NCBI GenBank assembly: GCA_030512335.1 | Contig: JAULSU010000002.1 | Coordinates: forward strand, 1,612,001-1,676,000 | DNA from: Immersiella caudata | Lineage: Eukaryota > Ascomycota > Sordariomycetes > Sordariales > Lasiosphaeriaceae | Reading direction: 5' to 3' | DNA length: 64,000 nucleotides | In this document: positions 10,401 to 18,674 of the stretch, piece after piece | Layout of the letters: every line of letters begins with the position of its first letter | Position numbering within the stretch: the first letter of the stretch is position 1 | Notes under the pieces: generated by a model | Told to the model about the DNA's origin: nothing | The model's input: the letters and a program-made list of their open reading frames with translations, nothing else | Database searches by the model: none | Position numbers and translations under genes: made by a program

Positions 10401-11983
10401 CTAGGCTGGCGGACATCCTCCATTGATTGAAGAAGGGAGTAAGCCGTTTGCACTTCCTCAGTCTCAAACCAATACTCCTTGCCCCATGTCGGAATCCTCT
10501 TCACTATCGAGGGATCGTTGGCATTGAGCAGAAGGTAGTAGGCTCGGAACTCCGGCTCGTTTTCACACTGAACACCCATCTCCCGGCATGCGTCGTAGGC
10601 TTCAATGAGAGACAGGATCGTTCTCCCCAATTGCTCAATCTCCTGCTTGTCGTCAAAGTCATCTTGGGCGTGGCCTTTGCGTGAGAGTAGATGGAGAGCA
10701 GTGGCGTGAAACCGCGTTATGGTCTCGAAGCAATACACCAAGTCCTTCATTTCTTCTGTTGATTTTTGCGAGTGGAATGTGAAGTCCCTGCGGACCGCTC
10801 GGGTGCGATCCCAAAGGAAGTTGTGCATCGACGGAAGATTGTTCTCCCCGAGAAGATCGTTGAACATGTAATCGACCGACCGCCGTAGCGCGTCCACCGA
10901 ACGAACATCCATGGGCAAAGGCGCATCTTGTCCCGCAGCTGATCGTCCAAACTTTTTGAGCATTTTCGATGGGATTGCCCAATCAGTGAATCCATCGGAT
11001 TGGGTTTCCTTCTCTTCCCTCTTAACGTCGTGCTCAGCAATGCGGGAGATTTGCTCAAATTCAGGGCACATATCCTCGCATATCCCCTTGAACGGGAGAG
11101 CATCAGCAAGCTTCCGCCTCTTGTCGGGATCGTCGATGAGATCCGCCTTCCGCAGCGATTCGTACACCCGAACCCGGTACTTCTTGTATGCGTCCTTAAG
11201 ACCCTCGACAGCGGCGCGGTTGTTGGGGTTGCCTATGTCGGACGGCCATTTCGGAGCTCGGATATTCTCTTTCTGGAGGTGTTCGTAGAGCTTATTGGCG
11301 TAGTTGTATGCGAAGGGAGATAAATCCTTTGTTCGATCAGTCGGCTCTCGCGACGGTGCGCTCTTGCCCCAAGGTATAGAGGCAGAGCGCGCCGTACTTC
11401 TCTCAGGCCGATTGCTATTCTTCTTCTGACCGGGTTGAAACTTGTTGGAAGGTGCTCTCGCACGTCCATTGATGCCGTTGGCCACTGGCCCTGTCGGAGG
11501 CTTGCGTCCTTGGATGTTGAAAGGCGAGCTGACTGACGGATCGGCTCTTTGTCCCTGCCCCCCGAACCCGCTCTTTGGTACCGCGTTCTTTCCAAACCCA
11601 GCCATCGTGTTCGCGGCCGCTGCGCCAAATGGCGATGGTGACCTGAATGTTGACGCGCTCTGTGAAGGCCCATTCGCGGGTTGCGAGGCAAGAACTGCGC
11701 TGCCGAAAGTAGGCTGCGCAGTAGGATTGCCGAACGGGTTTTGCGCTGGAATTGGCGGTTTGTTATTTGAAGCAGGCTGCGGTGCGAAGAAAGGGCTGGG
11801 GGTCGGTGACGGCACGCCGAATGGGTTGCTGGAAGGACCAGTTGTTGGGTTGCGCGGCGCGCCGAAAACTGGACGGTCTTCCGCCCGACCCACAGGTGCT
11901 CCGAAGGGATTGTTCACATTCGAGGAAGGAGCGGCGGAGGTCGCCCCAAAGGGGGGTCCGAAGGAATTAAATGGCCCTGCCAT
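7484..11983 (-). CDS. SAC3: Nuclear mRNA export factor Sac3 (SAC3/GANP family, TREX-2 scaffold)
   Basis: Scaffold of the TREX-2 complex that docks transcribed genes and mRNPs at the nuclear pore. The 1499-aa single-exon protein has three parts. The first 200 residues carry many FG/FGxP dipeptides like a nucleoporin tail. The SAC3/GANP helical and winged-helix region begins at GICEDMCPEFEQ (about residue 298) and runs to about 620. A long Pro/Ser/Thr/Gln-rich linker follows, then a basic coiled coil (about 1080-1200, rich in E/K/R/A) likely corresponding to the Cdc31/Sus1-binding region. The start is set at the ATG at 11983 (good context, MAGPFNSFG). The frame stays open 85 codons upstream to a non-canonical position, but that stretch lacks FG character and is probably leader. 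The large size is normal for filamentous fungi. Confidence 0.93.
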   Translation of the reverse strand: MAGPFNSFGPPFGATSAAPSSNVNNPFGAPVGRAEDRPVFGAPRNPTTGPSSNPFGVPSPTPSPFFAPQPASNNKPPIPAQNPFGNPTAQPTFGSAVLASQPANGPSQSASTFRSPSPFGAAAANTMAGFGKNAVPKSGFGGQGQRADPSVSSPFNIQGRKPPTGPVANGINGRARAPSNKFQPGQKKNSNRPERSTARSASIPWGKSAPSREPTDRTKDLSPFAYNYANKLYEHLQKENIRAPKWPSDIGNPNNRAAVEGLKDAYKKYRVRVYESLRKADLIDDPDKRRKLADALPFKGICEDMCPEFEQISRIAEHDVKREEKETQSDGFTDWAIPSKMLKKFGRSAAGQDAPLPMDVRSVDALRRSVDYMFNDLLGENNLPSMHNFLWDRTRAVRRDFTFHSQKSTEEMKDLVYCFETITRFHATALHLLSRKGHAQDDFDDKQEIEQLGRTILSLIEAYDACREMGVQCENEPEFRAYYLLLNANDPSIVKRIPTWGKEYWFETEEVQTAYSLLQSMEDVRQPRGPIKPRRGMTLADTAFTNYFTIVEDPRVSYTMACIAEVHFTSVRQNILKNLVRGYARNRDAPRTLSAADLNKMLRFDTPEEAVEFAEAHNFEFSTDYPEGKAPPPAPYLLLNNKRKHVPSPRISHAFSGELVERKRGTSSLTHVIYNTMYEEVSEKPKETGISPDSMFVSQHTPPPSDTSFSSVFSKPEALLAVQSPPAISTLNHPAMSTLNQATTASAQPAVSPFAQPATTTPTFGTPSGQPPGKPTTTTLFSTPTPGNQPEKPKQPPATQVTSTTQAAALVASSPFSFLSQPVQKPSPTIPAPVAVAQPPQSTPASPSVATTPASVLNNGESSPFMTPSPSPEQITTAPKSVSFAPSSVLGSTPSTSSPLSAQTGQVPKSLHQFKQPTAPTPVSGQATTPSVPSILVTKHTPASNIGQLQVESNKPAPLPSLTSLEVQKPLPSAAAQTPRSSQTTRPAQPVPSPSIGASGAVPPQSTFFAPQKDAPPPLLQTSTPKPDLMGGLTNWYVMGDQGLMEQFTEFSLQNLVAEAFRQWEQEEAEKKRKEEDDLSWKEARQFRSYSLGVKYFYKWQENARARATRRILNQGKEKLRAYREQQRLEKQKAKEEAEKAERQARREAKRRIAADGQQLAALASAERSRRTQAEEQLLASGIFSGLRDERGAAHRVIKETGWGDGSTVRSYAESELDLQARRLSTSTRGPAGSPDSTDSKTEGWKTRSLREKFGIEHRRSTSASGSVFSSSRLRQSLPALKVTNFSRKQSATVSEEERYAKRNPTNKTNGFKTRHWDLRSRGLVPMPDGQWLPESIAKTSRAGGSVGSFDDDGPSFRKSFMEGPPSEYGGSVADSTNNDVLPTSVQLRLERLRRGRINPSSGYRSRSGSIVYEGSSRPFAGREESPGKRKRDFVDDEDGAADGSSPSASKKVYVSREDAHSMIKDVQKMVQELNEAMDVLEEDRVFFREQSGVLGDGS

Positions 11984-12456
11984 GGTCACACTTTGTCGAG
12001 ATACAGCATCGGTAAGGACGGCGCGAGGTCGGTGACAGAACTCGACCTCTGGAACGCTGGAGACAAGGTGCGGGTGTTGTTGTCCGTCAAAGCCAATGCG
12101 ATTTTTTTTCTTCAAAAAAGACGATTGCGATACTCGGGCGCGAGGGGCTTCGCGGCTCCCGGTCGTCGAGTTGCCGGAGTTGGATGGGCGGACGAGGTGT
12201 GGTGGATGAAAGAGCTCCATCACAGGTTGCATCTCCATTCTGCCCAGGCGGTCAGGTTTGGCAGCGGTTGGGGACCCACCCCGCAGGAACGGTCAGAGCT
12301 CAGCGGCTCTGGTTGCGTCCGTCAACCCCACCAATGAAACAAACACTGAGTTTAAACGGTGAGTCTCCCAGGTTGACTCTCATCGCATGCTCAAGCTCAC
12401 ACAAATGCAGGACGGTATTCGAGACATGGTTGTTGTTTTCTTCTTTGTGTCTATGT
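11984..12456. other. SAC3 promoter/leader and TRM140 3' region
   Basis: Tandem minus-strand spacer. The 5' part (to about 12238) is open in frame with SAC3 without an ATG-supported start. The part next to 12457 is T/A-rich and may hold the TRM140 3' end. Nothing else seen. Confidence 0.5.
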
Positions 12457-13762
12457 CTATTTCTTTCTGAACTTGCCCTGAAGCCAGCAGCGATACATCT
12501 TGAGCTTCTTGGCGCGATTCACGAGAAGTCTACGATCAACTCCAAGATCCTCAACCTCGAAAAGAGGCGAGCTCCTTACCTCTCCGTCATTAGGGGTGCC
12601 GTCATTCTCATTTTGCTCGACTGCCCCAGACCAGATGGCAGCCAGCTCGTCCCTCTCAAAGAAATATACGCGGGTTCCGTCACCGCGAATGTAAAAGTTC
12701 TCCTCAAGATATCGACCTTTCCTGAACCGGACTTGGGCGAGGTCTCCTCTTCCATAGTCGCGGAAGCAGACCTCGCCGCCCGGCTTGAGAACGCGGTGGA
12801 CGTTCTCGACGGCCTTCTTCCATTGCAACGGGGACAGTGCAGAGAAGATAAAAACCATCAGGGCAACATCTACGGATCCTTCCCCAAGGCCAGGGGGAGG
12901 TTCATCGCTTGCGACATCCCAAACGTCGGCTTGCATAATGTCAGTGTTGTAGGATTCGTGTCCTCGCATGACGTCGACTGCCTTCTTGGAGAAGTCGCAC
13001 GCGTGGAGCTTTAGTTTGGGGTTTTTGTTCTTAGCCAGGATAGGGAATGCCGAGTTGCCAGCGCCAGCCCCTATCTCAAGGAGCGTAACGGGTCCAGCAT
13101 CTTCTTGGGTTATTTTGTCCAGGATTGGAAATTCTTGCTGTAGCCATTTGCGGTCCTTGAAGAAGTTTGCAGTGTTGTGCTTGTAGAACTGATTCCACCA
13201 TTTGGCAGGATCTGCGTTGAAACGATCTGATCTTAGAGTTAGCAAACCGTAACAAGCAGATATGCAGACAAGTGTTGGTGAATGAGAGGCAAGTCAGATG
13301 GGGACGAAAGACTATAAGATACAATGTTGTCTTCATGGATAGTCAGATGAACTATGCTGTGTTTGTAAATCATCACATTGCCAGGGCCGCGAAGGCAGGC
13401 CGAGCGAGGTAAGGCAGAAAGTTAGAGGCCAACTTACACTTATCGAAATCTGAGACAGGCGACTCGCGTTGCATGGCATACTGCTGCTCAGCATACTCCT
13501 TGTATGTGTCGTCAGTCTCGACGTGGTCCCATGCATTGAACTCGAACACGTCGTCGCTCTCCTGAAGGTATCGGGAGCCAAACTGGAAGGGATCGCTCCT
13601 CTTCTGGTTGAACTGCGGATCGTGCGATCGATGTGGGGGTTCCTCTTGCTCGGGTGCGCCTGCTTCGCCCGCAGTGATCTCGAGTGGAGATACCGCAGCG
13701 GCGAGCTCTTCAGTCTCGTCGCTTTGGCCGATAGCTGGCTCTGACGAGGATATGTCTCCCAT
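12457..13762 (-). CDS. TRM140: tRNA N3-methylcytidine methyltransferase (Trm140/METTL2 type)
   Basis: Predicted SAM-dependent enzyme that methylates C32 in the anticodon loop of tRNA-Thr/Ser. Exons are 13438..13762 and 12457..13226. The 211-nt intron has GTAAGT donor, GCTAAC branch and TCAG acceptor and joins ...VSDFDK to Y-RFNADPAKWWNQFYK, restoring the family's conserved entry motif followed by NFFKDRKWL. Total 364 aa. The SAM-binding motif I LLEIGAGAGNSAFP lies near residues 155-168, and DYGRGDLAQ with RGDGTRVYFF, typical for METTL2/6/8, follows. No actin-binding extension like that in budding-yeast Abp140 is present, as usual in filamentous fungi. The gene is head-to-head with COQ10. METTL6-like specificity (Ser tRNA, Trm141) cannot be excluded. 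Confidence 0.9.
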
Positions 13763-14399
13763 TGTGATGGATGCTCTGGAGTCAAGTTAGTGCGCCGAGA
13801 TGGTGCAGCTAACAACTGCAGCTGGTCATTGAACCGTGTTCGGGAAAAGGCAAGCCCGATGCAGCATGTCGGGGTGTTGCAAGAATGGGGAGGGAGCTTA
13901 GAAGTTGAAGTGAAGAAATTGGGAAGCTGCAGTTGAAAAATCCTGAAGTAGGCAAAAAAATTGGAATGTGGGGTCGTTCGGCGCCGTTTCCTGCCGGGTT
14001 CCCTAAAAGGATGAGGTCTTGTGCAAATAGCGGGCTTCTCCCAGCGAAGCTCAGGCTCAGCGACCTCAGTCCCCAGTTTACAGGCTACCCCAACCAAGAC
14101 CGGCGCTGAAAGCCACAGTCCGCATAGCAGTTGTCTTTGCGACTCTAACCGAGCTCCGTCGATCACCAACCTTGAGTCGTGAACATCAATACAGAGCGAC
14201 CTTCGAATTCCCAGCTGCCATGGACGTCTCACAACAGTAAAGCCGCCAAGCCACCCTCAAAAAAGCTTCAATGATTCAACGGCCACAACCACATAATCGC
14301 CTGACACACAACCTGCCCCCGTGGGCGCATCGCGCACCCTCGTCAACAACCTAACTACCCACATTGCGCCGACACCTCGCAACACCTCATCAACCTGCA
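13763..14399. promoter_or_regulatory. Shared divergent promoter TRM140 / COQ10
   Basis: 637 bp between two start codons facing away from each other, so it must carry both promoters. No clear TATA box. The COQ10-proximal 150 bp is C/A-rich with repeated ACAACC/CACC motifs. No ORF supported. Confidence 0.6.
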
Positions 14400-15248
14400 A
14401 TGCCTCCCGCAATGTCAACCATCCGCCTGTGCGCGTTCCCATCTCGCACCCTACGAAACGGCAGCCCCATCCGACCACTCGCCACTCTCTTCCACAATCA
14501 TAACAACCACCTCCAAGCCCAATATCAACACCCCCTTCTTCCCCTCTCTACACAAACCCCCTCTCGCCCCATCTCAACCCTCCTCCGCACCCTCCTCCCC
14601 TCCTCCCCCTCCTCCCTCAACACCTCCCCGCAAACCCTTCACACCCACCGCACCCTCCCTTACACTCCCTCCCAGCTCTACACCATCATCGCCGATATCG
14701 ACTCCTACCGCTTCTTCCTCCCCAACTGCACCGCCTCAACAATAACCCACTGGACCCGTCCCGCCGCGTCATCTAACCATAAGCCATTACCAACACAGGC
14801 GGATCTCACAGTTGGCTGGGGTCCCTTCACGCAGAACTACACGAGCAGGGTATATTGCGTACCTGGGTCTCTAGTCGAAGCGGTCAGTGGAAATGCCGAG
14901 ACAGGCATTGAGAAGGAGGTGTTGAAGGGGTTGGGGTACAACATTGATGGGACGGGCAGTGGGAAAGGAAGGGGGGGAGAAGGGAAAGGGATATTTGAGA
15001 GTTTGGTGACGAGGTGGACGGTGAGGGGGGTGAATGCGCCGGAGGGGTGGAGTGATGGTTCGGGGCAGGAATGGGCGGAGGTGGAGCTGAAGGTGCAGTT
15101 CCGGTTTGCGGATCCGGCGTTGGGGTTTGCGGTGGGACAGGTGGCGGATCAAATGGCGGTTAGGATGGTAGAGGCGTTTGAGGAGAGGGCAAAGAGGTTG
15201 TATGGGAAGAATAGTAAGACGACAAAAGAGATGGATGTACGATATTAG
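14400..15248 (+). CDS. COQ10: Mitochondrial coenzyme Q-binding protein Coq10 (START/polyketide-cyclase fold)
   Basis: Lipid-binding START-domain protein of the inner mitochondrial membrane needed for efficient ubiquinone use in respiration. The 282-aa single-exon protein begins with an Arg/Ser/Pro-rich, acid-poor presequence of about 80 residues. The domain opens at LPYTPSQLYTIIADIDSYRFFLPNC (first 20 residues shown by family memory as the conserved entry) and includes ADLTVGWGPFTQNYTSRV and the C-terminal helix VGQVADQMAVRMVEAFEERA. A Gly/Lys-rich insertion (GTGSGKGRGG, about residues 184-195) splits the domain relative to yeast. The ATG at 14400 is the first in frame; a second at 14412 is also possible. 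The 5' half is strikingly C-rich and the 3' half G-rich on the coding strand. AATAAA occurs about 125 bp after the stop. Confidence 0.92.
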   Translation: MPPAMSTIRLCAFPSRTLRNGSPIRPLATLFHNHNNHLQAQYQHPLLPLSTQTPSRPISTLLRTLLPSSPSSLNTSPQTLHTHRTLPYTPSQLYTIIADIDSYRFFLPNCTASTITHWTRPAASSNHKPLPTQADLTVGWGPFTQNYTSRVYCVPGSLVEAVSGNAETGIEKEVLKGLGYNIDGTGSGKGRGGEGKGIFESLVTRWTVRGVNAPEGWSDGSGQEWAEVELKVQFRFADPALGFAVGQVADQMAVRMVEAFEERAKRLYGKNSKTTKEMDVRY

Positions 15249-16010
15249 AATTTAGACCTGGGATAGGCAGACTTGTGGGTGGAAGATGGGATGGAGTCAA
15301 AGCTTCGCAGCTGGTTTACGGTTGTATGTATACCCAACTCCCGTCATGAGCATCACCTTAGGCAAATAAGAGTAATAAACATGTACATTTTATTGTTTCC
15401 TTCCTGGCTTCCTGGCATGCAGACAGGGGAGAGATTCTAGACAAATACCCAGACACATAAAAAAACATCGTGCTCCACGGCACCAATCAAATCCAAACCC
15501 ATCCTCCCTTCGCCTGCGCTGAACATCGAACCTGGACGCCACTTGGAGACACGGCCCGACCAGGTCGTATTGAAAGATATCAGAGTGCAAGCCCAACTTC
15601 GCCCGCCCAGTTGCAACGTCCCTCTCGGAGGCGGACGCCAACACGAGTTCCCATCATTCAGGTAATTGTTGGCATGCAATGATCCTGCTCCTTGTCCGCC
15701 ATCGCAATCATGGAGCTGCATGCGCCAACGCCGATGCATCATATGCGAAATGGAGCTAGCATGGCTCTCAATATAAGAAGGGAGTTGGTAGGTTGAGACC
15801 CAAACATGACATGGAAACAGGGGATGAAGAGCAGTGCGAGTCGAAGCCAAGACACAAAGTTAAAGCTAGGCGACAAGGTATCAAACAAAAGCCAGATAGC
15901 AGTAAGTGGAAACAAAAAACACCTTAAGATCCAGAAAACATGTACGATATGGTGTTGGCAAGACTGTTGCAGCCCAATGGCCGTATCTGGCGGGCCTAAA
16001 TCGCCTCGGT
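15249..16010. other. Convergent 3' regions of COQ10 and the ubiquitin-like-domain gene
   Basis: 762 bp between facing stop codons. Plus-strand AATAAG/AATAAA elements at about 15364-15377 suit COQ10 polyadenylation. Small open frames on both strands have no recognisable content. Confidence 0.55.
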
Positions 16011-18674
16011 TTATTTGTCTCGTCTTCTGCGATGGATCGTCAGCATGCTAGAAAGGGCGTAGACTGGGTGAGCGTGTAGGGTAGGAACGGACTTGTAGGG
16101 GGCGAGCTTGATGTATTGCGTAGTGTAATATGCACGGGGCTTAGAAGGAGCAGGGCCAACATACTTCTTGCCACTACTTTTGGGCTTTGAACCCGTCATC
16201 CACGCCAGAACGGTGGTACCACCACCGCCCTTCGATACCCTCTTGGGGGCCTTGCCAGGGTGGACTTCAATGACCTCTGCCCCGTCAGGCATTGGCGGCC
16301 CGCGGCCGCGGGGGAAGCCTGGGAAGCCTGGAGGTGGGGGCGGAGGAGGACCACCAGGGCCGCCTCCCATCCGATGGCCAGGAGGCCGCGCACCTGGAGG
16401 GAACGGCACACCACCCGGCATGTGGCGGTGAGGGCCACCAGGTCGGGGCATGCCGGGTCCTCCCATAGGAGGCATCGGCCGCTGCGGCATTCTGTCCATG
16501 GGCCACATGTGCATGGTAATCGACCAGTCGGGTTGGACAACCCTCTCCCAGACCGTGGGAAGGATGATCTCTCCGTCCGGGCCGATCAGATCGTAATGGC
16601 CCTCTTGGACCTGGGGTCCGACGACCTCGACGTGGAGGAACGCCTGCTTAATGAGCTCCTCCATGCCCTGCGAACAAATTAGCAAGCGCCCCGATATCAC
16701 TAGAGCTATCTCGCGCACGTACCGTCCATGTCTGACACAGGTGGAAGGGAAAGCTAAACTTTCGGCCAATGGCGTCCTTGAACTTAATCGGAAGCTTGAC
16801 GCTCTTCTTTTGATCGGTTTCGATTTGTGTCTGGGCTTCCGCGAGAATCTTTTCCCTGAAAGCCTTTTCCTGAGCCTTCTTTTCCTCCTCAGCGGCCTTC
16901 TTCTCCTCTTCGGCCTTGCGCTCAGCTTCAAGCTTCGCCCTAGCCTCGTTCTCAGCCTTGAGCTTGGCTTCCTCTTCGAGCGCCTTCCGCCACGCGGCCT
17001 CTTCGGCAGCCTTCTTCTTGGCCTCCTCCTTGGCCTCGGCCTCGGCTTTGGCTGCAGCCACCATCTTTTCCTGCTCAATTTTGAGAGCAAGAGCCATCTT
17101 CACCTCTTGCTCCTTGATAGCGGCTTCAAGCTTCGCCTTGGTTTCCTCCTCGATCCTGGCTAACCTGGCGGCTTCGTCGGCAGCTTTCTTCTCGGCGGCC
17201 GCCTTGGCTTCTTGCTCAGCTCTCATCTTAGCGGCGAGCTTCTCCTTCTCTTCCAGGATGGCAGCTTCCAGCTTGGCCTTGGCGATGGCTTCCTCGCGGA
17301 CTCGCTCCTCGTCGGCCCGCCTCCTAGCCTCCTCGGCAGCTCTCAGTTCAGCCTGGAGCTTCTCACGCGCTTCCCGCTCGGCCTTCTTGAGAGATTCTTC
17401 CATTTCCTTCTTCCTTCGCTCATCCTCTCGGCGCTGCATCTCCATTCTCTCTCGTTCAGCTCTCAGCTCTGCTTCAAGCTTTTCCCGTGCCTCTCGCTCA
17501 GCCCGCTTTCTTTCCTCCTCTTGCTCCTTCCGTCGTTGCTCCTGGGCGATGCGCTCCCGCTCTAGTTTATCGCGCGCAACCTTTTCAGCCTCCAATCTTG
17601 CACTTTCGATCTGCGCTTTTGCCTCCTCTTGTGCCCTCCTCATCTCTTCCATGCGTCTGTGGAAAGATTCTTCAGCGTCTCTTCGGATCTTCATCTCACG
17701 ATCTTTCTGCCGCTCATCATCTTCCCTCTTAGCCTGCGCCCTTTTGATAGCTTCGAGTTGCATCCTCATTTGCTCCTTCTCCGGATCGGGCTTCTCAGGG
17801 GCTGGCGTCGTGGACGGCCCAGGGTGCTCAGTCGGCGGCGGTGCAGGTGGGGCGGTATAGATGTACTGCTGCATATGAGGCGGAAGGTTGTGTCCGCCGT
17901 GATAGAAGCCCCCTTGGCCTCCGCCGCCGTGGTAGGGCATCATGTCGTACGGCCCCCGTTGCGGGCCTCCGAAGAATTCAGCGCCACTACCGTTAGGCAT
18001 CGGGGCAAATGGATTCCTGAAGTCGCTATATGGGACCATCTGTTGGTGCTGGCCGTTGAAATGGCCTCCTGGCGGCGGGCCAAAGCCACCCACATGGCTT
18101 TGCGGGTAGGCAGGATGGTGACCGCCGCCTCTGGCGGCATAGAATGCCCCAGGGTGCTGGTGCGGGGGTGCCGGCGCATAGCGGCCAGGCACCCCGTACG
18201 AGTAGTCCTCGGACGGTTCGGTACTCATTGGAGCTGGGGCTGGGGCGGCGCGATACCCGCTGACAAACGATTGACGACCGACGGGTATTCTATGGCGTCG
18301 GGAGCCGTGCGTATGCGCGCTGTGAGATCTCGGAGGATTCTTGAATGACTGCGTCGGGTACTCTTGGGTGGAGGCGGAATCGGATGGGTCGAGCTCGTCG
18401 TAGCCGCCGTCCCAATCGTCGTCCTCGTCTGCTAGTGAGTCGGTGTACCCTTCGCTATGATGTGATGATTCGTCTTCGTATGAATCAGAAGAGCTTGTGG
18501 ACGTTCCGTTGTCGACGGTAATTGTTGTTCGCCTTCCGCTACACGGGAAAAGAAAAAGCACACGCGACGTTAGCCGGCACGTCCTTCTGAAAAGCAAAGT
18601 GGCTCGGGAGGGAGATTGCGACGGCGCAGGTTCATGCGCCGTGCAGCCCAATAATGGAAGGGAACCTACGACAT
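16011..18674 (-). CDS. Long helical protein with C-terminal ubiquitin-like domain (ULD_2 type), uncharacterised
   Basis: About 825 aa from three exons: 18670..18674 (ATGTC), 18538..16723 and 16667..16011. The first intron (131 nt) has GTAGGT donor, GGCTAACG branch and GTGTAG acceptor and yields MSGRRTTITVDNG; the second (55 nt, GTACGT...CGCAG) joins CQTWT to GMEELIKQAF. Layout: acidic Ser/Asp stretch (about 10-50); Gly/Pro/His-rich disordered region to about 240; a nearly continuous E/K/R/A helix (about 240-575); a ubiquitin-like fold (KLPIKFKDAIGRKFSFPFHL to VQPDWSITMHMWPM); then a Pro/Gly-rich tail. The ubiquitin-like domain is known in many filamentous-fungal proteins of unknown role. No nuclease, kinase or hydrolase motif is seen. 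No ATG exists in the second exon before residue about 155, which is why the tiny first exon is proposed. Confidence 0.8.

Noticed and set aside
11442..12035. 197-codon frame opposite the SAC3 N-terminus
   Set aside because: Antisense shadow of the FG/Gly/Pro-rich repeats.
11984..12238. 85-codon N-terminal extension of SAC3
   Set aside because: The mature-looking FG-rich start at 11983 has good ATG context; the extension lacks FG repeats and looks like leader.
16916..17860. 314-codon Ser/Ala/Leu frame on the plus strand
   Set aside because: Exact antisense of the E/K/A helix of the ubiquitin-like-domain protein; composition is the mirror of that repeat.
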